Program-made: the position numbers and the translations under genes
Shown: positions 1 through 7,082 of the stretch, piece after piece
Position numbering within the stretch: the first letter of the stretch is position 1
Layout of the letters: every line of letters starts with the position of its first letter
DNA from: Polynucleobacter sp. UK-Gri1-W3
GTDB taxonomy: Bacteria; Pseudomonadota; Gammaproteobacteria; Burkholderiales; Burkholderiaceae
Reading direction: 5' to 3'
Assembly (NCBI RefSeq): GCF_018881595.1
Contig: NZ_JACVQA010000002.1
Coordinates: 1 to 64,000, forward strand
DNA length: 64,000 bases
Notes under the pieces: generated by a model
Database searches by the model: none
Told to the model about the DNA's origin: nothing
The model's input: the letters and a program-made list of their open reading frames with translations, nothing else

Positions 1-125
1 GCTTTGCCTTTGGCTTCCTTCAGACTTGCAGTCACCCACAAAGCCCTTGCCATTAGCTAACACTTCCCCTTACCGGGTGTGTAGAGGACTTTCACCTCCA
101 AGTAAGTGCACCCTGCCGGGCGCAC
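1..125 (-). mobile_element. Group II intron, 5' end only (cut by window edge)
   Basis: Read on the minus strand, the segment begins at 125 with GTGCGCCCGGCAGGG, the form of 5' end seen in many bacterial group II introns. It continues with the self-pairing stretch GGAGGTGAAAGTCCTCTA (82-99) and the domain I motif TCTGAAGGAAGCC (12-24), both typical of these ribozymes. The intron runs off the left edge, so the reverse transcriptase/maturase gene and the 3' end cannot be seen. It lies directly downstream, in the same orientation, of the T-tract of the terminator at 127-157. Class C introns are known to insert after terminators, but the class cannot be set from 125 bases. Confidence 0.8.
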
Positions 126-126
126 C

Positions 127-157
127 AAAAAATAATCCCGCCTGTTTGGGCGGGATT
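127..157 (-). terminator. Rho-independent terminator of the old-yellow-enzyme gene
   Basis: A 9-bp GC-rich stem (134-142 with 149-157) is followed on the minus strand by a run of six T (127-132). It lies about 35 nt past the stop of the minus-strand ene-reductase gene. A second small hairpin (170-175 with 180-185) lies between them. The group II intron begins two bases beyond the T-tract. Confidence 0.85.
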
Positions 158-190
158 GATTATTCAAAGCCCCAAGACTTTGGGGTCGTA

Positions 191-1291
191 TTAGAGCGTT
201 GGGTAATCTGTATAACCTACTTCTTTCCCACCATAAAAAGTTGCGCGATTGTATGGGTTGAGTGTGGCACCCTGCTTGAATCGCTCAGCTAAATCAGGAT
301 TAGAAATATAGAGACGGCCGTAAGCTACTGCATCAGCCAAACCATCCTCTAAAACCTTCTCACCCATTGCTTGATCGTAGCCGCCAGCAGTGATGAATTT
401 TCCTTGATAAGCGGCACGGAACATCTCTGAAGTAATAGGAGCATCTTCAAGGACTTGATCACCGCCGCCAGCGCTGGTCGAGCGTGGCTCGATCATATGC
501 ACATACGCTAAGTTATAACCATTGAGCTTCTCAATTGCGGCAGTAAACAATGCCACTGGATTGCTATCCCCCATATCGTTGAAAGTGCCGTATGGTGAAA
601 GACGAACTCCCACCTTATCGCTTGGAAATACTTTGCTTACAGTCTCAATGACTTGACCTAATAAGCGTAGGCGATTCTCGATCGAGCCGCCATATTCATC
701 GGTACGTTGATTGGTTTTGTCTTGCAGGAACTGATCGAGCAAATAGCCATTAGCCGAATGAATCTCAATGCCATCAAAGCCAGCAGCTTTTGCATTTTGC
801 GCAGCAAGCTCAAACTCTTTGAGTAAACGCGCAATATCTTGCGCACTCATTGCCTTTGGTGTTTCGTAGTCATGCAACTTCCAATCAGCGCCATAGGTTT
901 GACCGGCTGCAGCAATTGCTGATGGTGCCTCAGGCACTCCCTGCTCTGGGTGCAAAGAAGAATGGGAGATGCGACCCACATGCCATAGCTGAGCAACAAT
1001 TGCGCCGCCCTTAGCATGAACTGCTGCAACGATTTCCTTCCATGCTGCAGTTTGCTCTGCAGAATAAATTCCAGGCGTAGCCGGGTAACCTTTACCCAAA
1101 GCAGAAATTTGCGTAGCTTCAGTAATAATGAGTCCAGCACCCGCACGTTGTGCGTAATACGTTTTTGCTAAAGGACTGGGCACATCGCCGTCAACGGCAC
1201 GCATTCTAGTAAGTGGCGCCATCACTAAGCGATTTTTTAATTGAATAGATCCCAGACTTACTGGGGTGAACATGATTTCTTTGCCTGACAT
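191..1291 (-). CDS. Old-yellow-enzyme family ene-reductase (NemA/XenB type)
   Basis: A 366-aa FMN-dependent NADPH oxidoreductase of the old yellow enzyme family, which reduces activated C=C bonds (enones, maleimides) and some nitro compounds in the cytoplasm. The substrate-binding pair His178/Asn181 lies in [12 protein letters not shown], followed by the family signature [13 protein letters not shown]/phosphate contacts near the C-terminus appear as [12 protein letters not shown]. Length is normal. The start is supported by AAGG about 7 nt upstream. It faces the same way as the adjacent oxyR, so peroxide or electrophile-stress control is plausible but not shown. The physiological substrate cannot be read from sequence. 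Confidence 0.92.
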   Translation of the reverse strand: MSGKEIMFTPVSLGSIQLKNRLVMAPLTRMRAVDGDVPSPLAKTYYAQRAGAGLIITEATQISALGKGYPATPGIYSAEQTAAWKEIVAAVHAKGGAIVAQLWHVGRISHSSLHPEQGVPEAPSAIAAAGQTYGADWKLHDYETPKAMSAQDIARLLKEFELAAQNAKAAGFDGIEIHSANGYLLDQFLQDKTNQRTDEYGGSIENRLRLLGQVIETVSKVFPSDKVGVRLSPYGTFNDMGDSNPVALFTAAIEKLNGYNLAYVHMIEPRSTSAGGGDQVLEDAPITSEMFRAAYQGKFITAGGYDQAMGEKVLEDGLADAVAYGRLYISNPDLAERFKQGATLNPYNRATFYGGKEVGYTDYPTL

Positions 1292-1375
1292 TTGCTGCCT
1301 TTTGATTAAGTAATAAATAAGATGAGTGACTGTAACAAGAATTAGTTTATTTTGCAGGGTACATGATGGGTGTAC

Positions 1376-2287
1376 TTAAGCTACCCCAAATTGCTCACGA
1401 ATGCAGTTGGCCAGCGCACTAAATTCCTGAGTATGCGCGGTAGAGGGCCTTGCGACTAATGCGATAACTCTTTTAGGGGCTGGGGCAGCTAATTCTTTCG
1501 CTACTAATTCAGAGTTATTCAATAGGCTACTTTTGACTGCCATTCCAGGTAGTAATGCGATCCCAAGGCCGGACTCAACCATTTGTAGCAAGGTCAACAA
1601 GCTTGTTGCTTCCATCCCTTCAGCTTTACGAATGTCGGTATGCTTACACGCCTGCAAACTATGCTCTCGTAAGCAATGTCCCTCCTCTAACAATAGGAGT
1701 CGCTCAGCCATTTTGGCAGGCAAAGTTACTTCTTTCCCCTTTAGAGCAGGATCCCCTTCTTTAGCAACCAACCAAAAATGATCATCAAATAATTCTTGAA
1801 CGAGCAGACCATTTACATTATATGGCAGAGCAATCAAAGCGAAATCCAACTTATGCTCAGCCAATCTCGAAAGCAAATTAGCAGTGAGATCTTCTCTAAG
1901 AGTAATCTTGAGCTCTGGAAAACGTTTGCGAACTTCTGGCAAAACAGTGGGCAATAAAAATGGTGCGATGGTTGGGATGACGCCTAATCGAATCGTAGCG
2001 GTCATGGGCTTACCAGTTGCGCCTGCATACTCCACCAGATCTTCCGATGCTGCCAAGATGACTTTGGCGCGCTCAAGCACCTCTAACCCAATTGGAGTGA
2101 GGGAAACATTCTGACGATCACGCTCGACCAAATGGATACCAAGAGCGTCTTCCAACTCCTTTAATCCGGCGCTTAAAGTTGATTGCCCCACGAAACAGGC
2201 TTGGGCTGCGCGTGTGAAATTGAGCTCTTTTGCCAATGCAACGAAATATCCTAGTTGCCTTAAAGACGGTAGATAGGCCATTTCCAC
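1376..2287 (-). CDS. oxyR: Hydrogen peroxide-sensing LysR regulator OxyR
   Basis: A 303-aa LysR-type regulator with an N-terminal winged helix-turn-helix (about residues 7-66) and a C-terminal sensor domain. The redox pair of OxyR is present: Cys205 and Cys214 in GHCLREHSLQAC, with the eight-residue spacing of the E. coli C199/C208 pair that forms a disulfide on peroxide exposure. The gene is divergent from rubrerythrin, rubredoxin and rubredoxin reductase, all electron-transfer peroxide-defence proteins, which supports the assignment and suggests they are targets. The start is inferred from the usual OxyR N-terminus (LPSLRQLGYFVALA); GGAG lies about 5 nt upstream. Confidence 0.93.
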   Translation of the reverse strand: MEMAYLPSLRQLGYFVALAKELNFTRAAQACFVGQSTLSAGLKELEDALGIHLVERDRQNVSLTPIGLEVLERAKVILAASEDLVEYAGATGKPMTATIRLGVIPTIAPFLLPTVLPEVRKRFPELKITLREDLTANLLSRLAEHKLDFALIALPYNVNGLLVQELFDDHFWLVAKEGDPALKGKEVTLPAKMAERLLLLEEGHCLREHSLQACKHTDIRKAEGMEATSLLTLLQMVESGLGIALLPGMAVKSSLLNNSELVAKELAAPAPKRVIALVARPSTAHTQEFSALANCIREQFGVA

Positions 2288-2423
2288 TCCTTTATCGAAT
2301 AATTAGATTAATACTATCATAATGATTCATTGGACTGATAAAGAAATAAGGCGCACACTGCATTCATGGTTGAGAAAGCAGCAAAAATGACTCAACAAAC
2401 CATATTTAAATAAAGGAATCAAA
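2288..2423. promoter_or_regulatory. Divergent oxyR / rubrerythrin promoter region
   Basis: A 136-nt AT-rich intergenic region between oxyR (minus) and rubrerythrin (plus). It contains the short dyad ATCATAATGAT (2316-2326), possibly part of a LysR-type site. No full OxyR consensus is obvious by eye. Control of rubrerythrin by OxyR is inferred from arrangement only. Confidence 0.35.
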
Positions 2424-2909
2424 ATGGCACGTCCAGAAATCAAAACTATTCATAACTTAGAATCCGCCTTTGCTGGCGAATCTATGGCCCATATTAAGTA
2501 TCGTTATTTTGCAAAATTGGCTCGCGCTGCAGGCGACGAGGAAACTGCAAAGATTTTCGAGGCTACTGCCGATCAAGAAGTCATGCACGCTTTTGGCCAT
2601 CTTGACTTACTCTACCCTGCTGGCACTATTACCCCAGCACGTGCTTTAGAGATCGCTATTGAAGGTGAAACTTATGAGTACACCGAAATGTACCCGTCCT
2701 TTCGTAAAACCGCAGTAGAGGAAGGTAATGCTGCTGCCATACAAGAAATTGATGAACAAATCGCTGAGTCAAAAGAGCATGCAGAGCAGTTTCAGGCAGT
2801 CTTGGCAAAAGCAGCAAAACGCTTTGCAGCATTGGCAAATGTTGAAGAGCGCCATGCTAATCATTACAAACAAGCTTTGGAAAAAGCGAAGGTATTTGCC
2901 ACTCAATAA
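2424..2909 (+). CDS. Rubrerythrin, diiron domain only
   Basis: A 161-aa ferritin-like four-helix protein with the diiron ligands expected of rubrerythrin: a Glu in helix A (ESAFAGESMAHIKYRYFA), EVMH in helix B, Glu residues in EGETYEYTEMYPSFRK, and a Glu/His helix (ESKEHAEQF). Rubrerythrins reduce hydrogen peroxide to water using electrons from rubredoxin. The C-terminal rubredoxin domain of classical rubrerythrins is absent. Its job is probably done by the separate rubredoxin gene 61 nt downstream. AAGGAATCAAA precedes the ATG. It is likely the first gene of a short peroxide-reduction operon opposite oxyR. Confidence 0.9.
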   Translation: MARPEIKTIHNLESAFAGESMAHIKYRYFAKLARAAGDEETAKIFEATADQEVMHAFGHLDLLYPAGTITPARALEIAIEGETYEYTEMYPSFRKTAVEEGNAAAIQEIDEQIAESKEHAEQFQAVLAKAAKRFAALANVEERHANHYKQALEKAKVFATQ

Positions 2910-2970
2910 GGGTGACGCAGAAATATTTAGAAATTAAATTTAAAATCGAATCACTATTTAAGGAATAAAA

Positions 2971-3138
2971 ATGAAAACGTATCAATGTATCGTATGCGGC
3001 TATATATATGACGAAGCCAAAGGCATCCCAGAAGATGGCATTCCTGCTGGAACCCTTTGGGCTGATGTGCCAGAAGACTGGGAATGCCCTGACTGTGGCG
3101 TTGCCAAAGCCGACTTTGAAATGGTTCAGATAAGCTAA
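2971..3138 (+). CDS. Rubredoxin (55 aa)
   Basis: Starts [20 protein letters not shown], with a second cysteine pair in [15 protein letters not shown]. This is the classic rubredoxin fold with one iron held by two CxxCG-type knuckles, and 55 aa is the normal length. AAGGA lies just upstream of the ATG. It sits between rubrerythrin and an FAD rubredoxin-reductase-like protein, so it most likely carries electrons from the reductase to rubrerythrin in the cytoplasm. Confidence 0.95.
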   Translation: MKTYQCIVCGYIYDEAKGIPEDGIPAGTLWADVPEDWECPDCGVAKADFEMVQIS

Positions 3139-3207
3139 GACTCATTTAGCCTCACCCACCTAACCTACTTCACCCGCTTACTTTTTTGTTATTTGGAGAG
3201 CCCAGCT

Positions 3208-4377
3208 TTGGATCAAACTACACCTCAATCCCAATCCGCAATTGTCATCATTGGCAGCGGATTGGCTGGCTACACCGTCATTCGTGAAATCCGTAAACTG
3301 GATAAAGCCGTTCCAATTACTTTGGTAACTCGAGAGCCTGGATATTTTTATTCAAAGCCTATGCTCTCTACTGCTCTTGCTAGCAAGAAAGAAGCTGCGC
3401 AGTTAATCTCAACGCAAGCCGATGGTATGGCAACACAACTTGAGTTAACTGTTTTAGCAGAGTGTGATGTCAGTGCAATTGATGCCGACTCAAAAACTAT
3501 TCAAACCAATAAAGGTGAGCTGTCTTATGGAAAGCTTGTCATGGCTTTGGGCGCCGATCAAATTCGTTTGCCGCTTCAAGGTAGCGCCGCTAACGAAGTC
3601 ATCACTGTCAATGATCTTGAAGACTATGCCCGTTTTCGTAATGCTATCTCTGGAAAAAAGAAGATAGCTATTCTGGGTGCCGGTCTCATTGGTTGTGAAT
3701 TTGCCAATGATCTTGTGTTGGGTGGCTACGAAGTAGATGTGATTGACCTAGCCCCACAGGCATTAGGTCGACTTTTGCCCGAAGCTGCAGCGCTTGAACT
3801 GCAGAGTAAATTAAGCGCCGCTGGTGTGCACTGGCATCTCTCGACAACTGTTCAAGCAATTGATCGCCAGGGAGAATCTCTTCAGGTAACTCTTGCAAAT
3901 GGCAATGCTATTTCTTGTGATGTCTTTCTATCTGCCGTTGGTTTAAAGCCTAGGCTTGAATTAGCAAAAGCTACTGGCATTAAGACCGATCTTGGTATTC
4001 AGGTAAATCGCGAGCTCGAAACCAATATTAAAAACATCTATGCTATTGGGGATTGTGCAGAAGTTGATGGCTTGGTTCTACCTTACGTAATGCCCATCAT
4101 GCAAGCAGCAAGAGCATTAGCACCAACCTTAATTGGACAAACTACTGCATTAACCTACCCTGCAATGCCTGTGATGGTTAAAACACCCGCATTGGCCACA
4201 ATCGTTTCGCCGCCTGCTAAAGATGCACAAGGTAAATGGATTACAACACCCGTTGAAGGCGGTCTAGAGGCTCGCTTTGAGTCCAACGATGGAAAGTTGT
4301 TGGGCTTTGCACTCATGGGTGCAGCTACAGCACAACGTGGCTCCTTGACTAAAGAACTACCGCCGATATTAGAATAA
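3208..4377 (+). CDS. Rubredoxin-NAD(P)+ reductase-like FAD oxidoreductase
   Basis: An FAD/NAD(P)-dependent pyridine nucleotide-disulfide-type reductase, about 389 aa, the usual size of rubredoxin reductases. Visible motifs are an N-terminal FAD dinucleotide fold (VIIGSGLAGY), a central NAD(P) fold (ILGAGLIGCEFA) and the FAD-contacting IYAIGDCAEVDG. It lacks the redox CxxxxC of disulfide reductases, as expected for rubredoxin reductases. There is no ATG start. A TTG at 3208 has GGAGAG about 7 nt upstream and is preferred over the in-frame TTG at 3193. It probably completes the chain NAD(P)H, reductase, rubredoxin, rubrerythrin, peroxide. Rubredoxin as partner is inferred from adjacency. Confidence 0.85.
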   Translation: MDQTTPQSQSAIVIIGSGLAGYTVIREIRKLDKAVPITLVTREPGYFYSKPMLSTALASKKEAAQLISTQADGMATQLELTVLAECDVSAIDADSKTIQTNKGELSYGKLVMALGADQIRLPLQGSAANEVITVNDLEDYARFRNAISGKKKIAILGAGLIGCEFANDLVLGGYEVDVIDLAPQALGRLLPEAAALELQSKLSAAGVHWHLSTTVQAIDRQGESLQVTLANGNAISCDVFLSAVGLKPRLELAKATGIKTDLGIQVNRELETNIKNIYAIGDCAEVDGLVLPYVMPIMQAARALAPTLIGQTTALTYPAMPVMVKTPALATIVSPPAKDAQGKWITTPVEGGLEARFESNDGKLLGFALMGAATAQRGSLTKELPPILE

Positions 4378-4400
4378 ATTCATTTAGCTAATAAAAAGAA

Positions 4401-4433
4401 AACCCGCTACTTTTTTAGAGTAGCGGGTTTTTT
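4401..4433. terminator. Bidirectional terminator
   Basis: A 10-bp stem AACCCGCTAC (4401-4410) pairs with 4420-4429 and is followed by T on the plus strand; the minus strand also ends in a T-rich run. It lies between convergent genes (rubredoxin reductase and the first 12-cysteine protein), so it can serve both. Confidence 0.9.
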
Positions 4434-4457
4434 GCAGACTGTAACAACAAAAATGAA

Positions 4458-5279
4458 CTAGTTGCTTGGTTGCGGGATTGCTCCTGAAACGGGGTACATA
4501 GAACAAGCACTTGAGGGGTCAGAAAAATATCCACCTGCAGCAGTGAAATAAATTTCATTGCCACCAGCCTTATGACCCAAAACACCTTCATTAATTGGAC
4601 AACGACAAGTCGCTAATTTGACACCATTCGCCGCAGGCTTTGCGTCAATCGTGCACAAGTAATTCCAACAATTGACTGTTTGGCTGCCGGCTGGGCATTG
4701 CAGGCCTTTCGGAGCTAAAGTTTGGTAATTAGCGCTTTGTTGTGGCCATTCAGGTAAATTTATCTCGGCATATGACCAAATCGTACCTTTTGAAGGCGGC
4801 TTACATGAGCCCTTCATATTGCCCTCATTGACGGCTGCAACACCATGCAAAGTAACGCCTTGTTGGGCGGCCATTTCTTTGGTGATAATTGGGCATTTGC
4901 AAATTGCCTCGTCATACTCTTTAGTCGTTTTTCCGCCATCTTCATTCACTTTGATTTTCTTACCTGTAGGCTTACAGATAGAGGCTCCACAATAAGCAAA
5001 ATCACCACTACATTCAGTTAATCCTGCTTTAGTAACGCCTTTAGAGGTTCGGGAAGCGTAATATCCTGGGCTGGCGTTAGCACGATTATCCCGAACGACG
5101 TCATTCGGCTTATTCTCAACCCTATCGACTGTATCTCGGATATCACGATCCCTCGTATCGACTTGAGCAAGCATTAAAGAATTAGCGCTAGGATCGATCG
5201 AGGCTGCATTGGCAGAACCCCAAAATGATGTGCAAGTAATGCTCAGCAGGATAGCTGCAGCAGATAAAACTTTTTTCAT
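4458..5279 (-). CDS. Exported 12-cysteine protein, paralogue A (unknown function)
   Basis: I do not recognise this family. The 273-aa product begins MKKVLSAAAILL with a Sec signal peptide (likely cleavage after SANA), then a charged Asp/Arg-rich linker, then a domain with twelve cysteines. Motifs shared with the next two genes are CKPTGKKIKV, a DGGKTTKEY stretch, CKCPIIT, NEGNMKGSC, NCWNYLC and TCRCPI. The even, fully conserved cysteine set suggests six disulfides in an oxidising compartment. The start at 5279 has GGAG 6 nt upstream; the in-frame ATG at 5300 does not. It is last in a probable operon behind a secretin gene. It could be a secreted substrate, a surface protein or a periplasmic factor. 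Confidence 0.75.
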   Translation of the reverse strand: MKKVLSAAAILLSITCTSFWGSANAASIDPSANSLMLAQVDTRDRDIRDTVDRVENKPNDVVRDNRANASPGYYASRTSKGVTKAGLTECSGDFAYCGASICKPTGKKIKVNEDGGKTTKEYDEAICKCPIITKEMAAQQGVTLHGVAAVNEGNMKGSCKPPSKGTIWSYAEINLPEWPQQSANYQTLAPKGLQCPAGSQTVNCWNYLCTIDAKPAANGVKLATCRCPINEGVLGHKAGGNEIYFTAAGGYFSDPSSACSMYPVSGAIPQPSN

Positions 5280-5362
5280 GGGTTTCTCCAAAACATTCAT
5301 TTCTTAAAAGTTGCTATTAATCAATACGTCTACTGCGAAAGCGCAACGAACAAATCAGTTTC

Positions 5363-6139
5363 TTACGGTTTAGGCGGTATCCATCCATTGGCTGGATACA
5401 TGCCACAAGCTTTCGCTGAGGGGTTGTAATAACCACCCGCCGCAGTAAATAACGAGTCATCAGGACGAACCTCGCGCCCAAACTGTCCATCATTGATAGC
5501 GCAATAACAGGTTGCTGTTTTTGCACCATTCGTCTTTTCTTTGTCTACTTTGCATTCAAAATTCCAGCAATTTGATCCAACCGTACCTTGTGGACATTGA
5601 TGCATATTCTGCTGCTTCATTGAGAATGGAGGATTAGCGCTCTCTTGGGGGTATAAAACGATGTCTTTGTTATAGAGGGCCCAAACAGTTCCGGGTCTAT
5701 GAGCACAAGAACCATTCATATTGCCTTCATTTACCCCTGCGGTTGCCGTTAGAGTCGTACCATTTTGTTGGGCAATTTCGGCGGTAATCACCGGACACTT
5801 ACACTCTGATTCCTCGAAAAAACGAAATGATTTTCCATCATCACGTTTAACCTTAATTTTTCTGCCCGTCGGCTTACAAGTAGATGCCAAGCACAATGCA
5901 TACTCACCTTGACACTGAGTAAGACCAGAGCTTGCGTCAATTGTGGACTTGGGTGAACCTCCAGAATGGGATCGCCCCCCACTCGAAGAGTCATCTTTTC
6001 TATCTTCCATCCTTGATCTTAAAGAATCAGTGCGTTGGTCATTTTGAGCAACCAACATCGAAGAGTCAGCCCCAAAAGCGTTTATGCACATCACAAATAA
6101 AAAAGATAAAAGTAAAGCAGAAATTTGATGAGGCTTCAT
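5363..6139 (-). CDS. Exported 12-cysteine protein, paralogue B (unknown function)
   Basis: A 258-aa homologue of its neighbours. It has a signal peptide ending near NAFG, then an Arg/Ser/Gly-rich linker (about residues 30-65), then the same twelve cysteines. CKPTGRKIKV, CKCPVIT, NEGNMNGSC, NCWNFEC and TCYCAI align with paralogues A and C. The DGGKTTKEY segment of A is changed to DDGKSFRFF here, so this copy is the more divergent. The gap to A is 83 nt without a clear terminator. No enzymatic motif is visible. Function is unknown. Confidence 0.75.
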   Translation of the reverse strand: MKPHQISALLLSFLFVMCINAFGADSSMLVAQNDQRTDSLRSRMEDRKDDSSSGGRSHSGGSPKSTIDASSGLTQCQGEYALCLASTCKPTGRKIKVKRDDGKSFRFFEESECKCPVITAEIAQQNGTTLTATAGVNEGNMNGSCAHRPGTVWALYNKDIVLYPQESANPPFSMKQQNMHQCPQGTVGSNCWNFECKVDKEKTNGAKTATCYCAINDGQFGREVRPDDSLFTAAGGYYNPSAKACGMYPANGWIPPKP

Positions 6140-6229
6140 GAATGATAGGATCCCAAAATTAAAATTGACTTCAATAAAGAGTGATCTGTATTGAAGTCAA
6201 TATCATTTAATTCGTAGTAGGCTTTGTAC

Positions 6230-7012
6230 TTATTGCAAGAGTTGATCTGGGTAACCAACCGGAAGCATCTTACATGCCGCCTTAGGATCGCTCCATGTGC
6301 TACCGGCGAAAGTTACATAGCCGCGGTCACCCTTAGCCTTTTGGCCAAATATGCCTTCGCCATAAGGACAGCGGCAAGAAGCTGTTTTAACCCCATTTGT
6401 TTCTTTTGGGTCTACGGTGCAAATATAACTCCAGCAATTAGATCCTTGAGCTGAACCCTTGGCAGAACAATTCTGTGATTGAGATGCAGTAGGTGCCATA
6501 AAGTCACCATTAGGCTGCTCCTGAGGATACGTAGTAATTGTTGTGGAGAAATACGACCAAATCTTTCCAGTCCCAGGCGAGCGGCAAGAGCCATCCATAT
6601 TTCCCTCATTCAGACCAGCAATTCCAACTAAGGGTGAGTTATTTTGTTGTGCAATTTGAGCAGTAATTACAGGACATTTACAAATTGCTTCTGGATACTG
6701 CTTGGTAGTTTTGCCGCCATCTTCTTTAACAGTAATTGTTCTGCCGGTAGGCTTGCAGGTGGAAGAGGCACATAGGGCAAATTCACCAGCGCAAACTGCC
6801 ATTCCGGCTTTACCGACACCTCTTGCATCGCCACTAGCTTTTCCATCGTCGCTGCTGATACTGCGGTTGCCATCAGCCCTTTGCCGCATTTCTCCACTAG
6901 AACGATTATCCAAGCGCTGGTCTACCCTATCCCTCAAATTAGGATCACTTTGCGCAACAGCAATTAAACTTAGACCAGCCAGAATGATAGAGAGTGTAAT
7001 TTTTTTCAACAT
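6230..7012 (-). CDS. Exported 12-cysteine protein, paralogue C (unknown function)
   Basis: The first of the three paralogues after the secretin gene, 260 aa. It has a Sec signal peptide (MLKKITLSIILAGLSLIAVA, cleavage probably before QSD), a charged linker (about residues 25-68) and the twelve-cysteine domain with CKPTGRTITV, DGGKTTKQY, CKCPVIT, NEGNMDGSC, NCWSYIC and SCRCPY. AAAGG lies about 9 nt before the ATG. Its C-terminus (KMLPVGYPDQLLQ) differs from the MYP endings of A and B. A family-specific role with the upstream secretin is inferred from gene order only. Confidence 0.75.
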   Translation of the reverse strand: MLKKITLSIILAGLSLIAVAQSDPNLRDRVDQRLDNRSSGEMRQRADGNRSISSDDGKASGDARGVGKAGMAVCAGEFALCASSTCKPTGRTITVKEDGGKTTKQYPEAICKCPVITAQIAQQNNSPLVGIAGLNEGNMDGSCRSPGTGKIWSYFSTTITTYPQEQPNGDFMAPTASQSQNCSAKGSAQGSNCWSYICTVDPKETNGVKTASCRCPYGEGIFGQKAKGDRGYVTFAGSTWSDPKAACKMLPVGYPDQLLQ

Positions 7013-7082
7013 TTTTATAACCTTTGCACATTAAGTGGAACTTCTAAGAATAAGGATTTAATAAGTCTAAGTGGCAACTTGC

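Noticed and set aside
5277..5300. Start of paralogue A at 5300
   Set aside because: The ATG at 5279 has GGAG at the correct distance and gives a clean signal peptide; the upstream ATG has neither.
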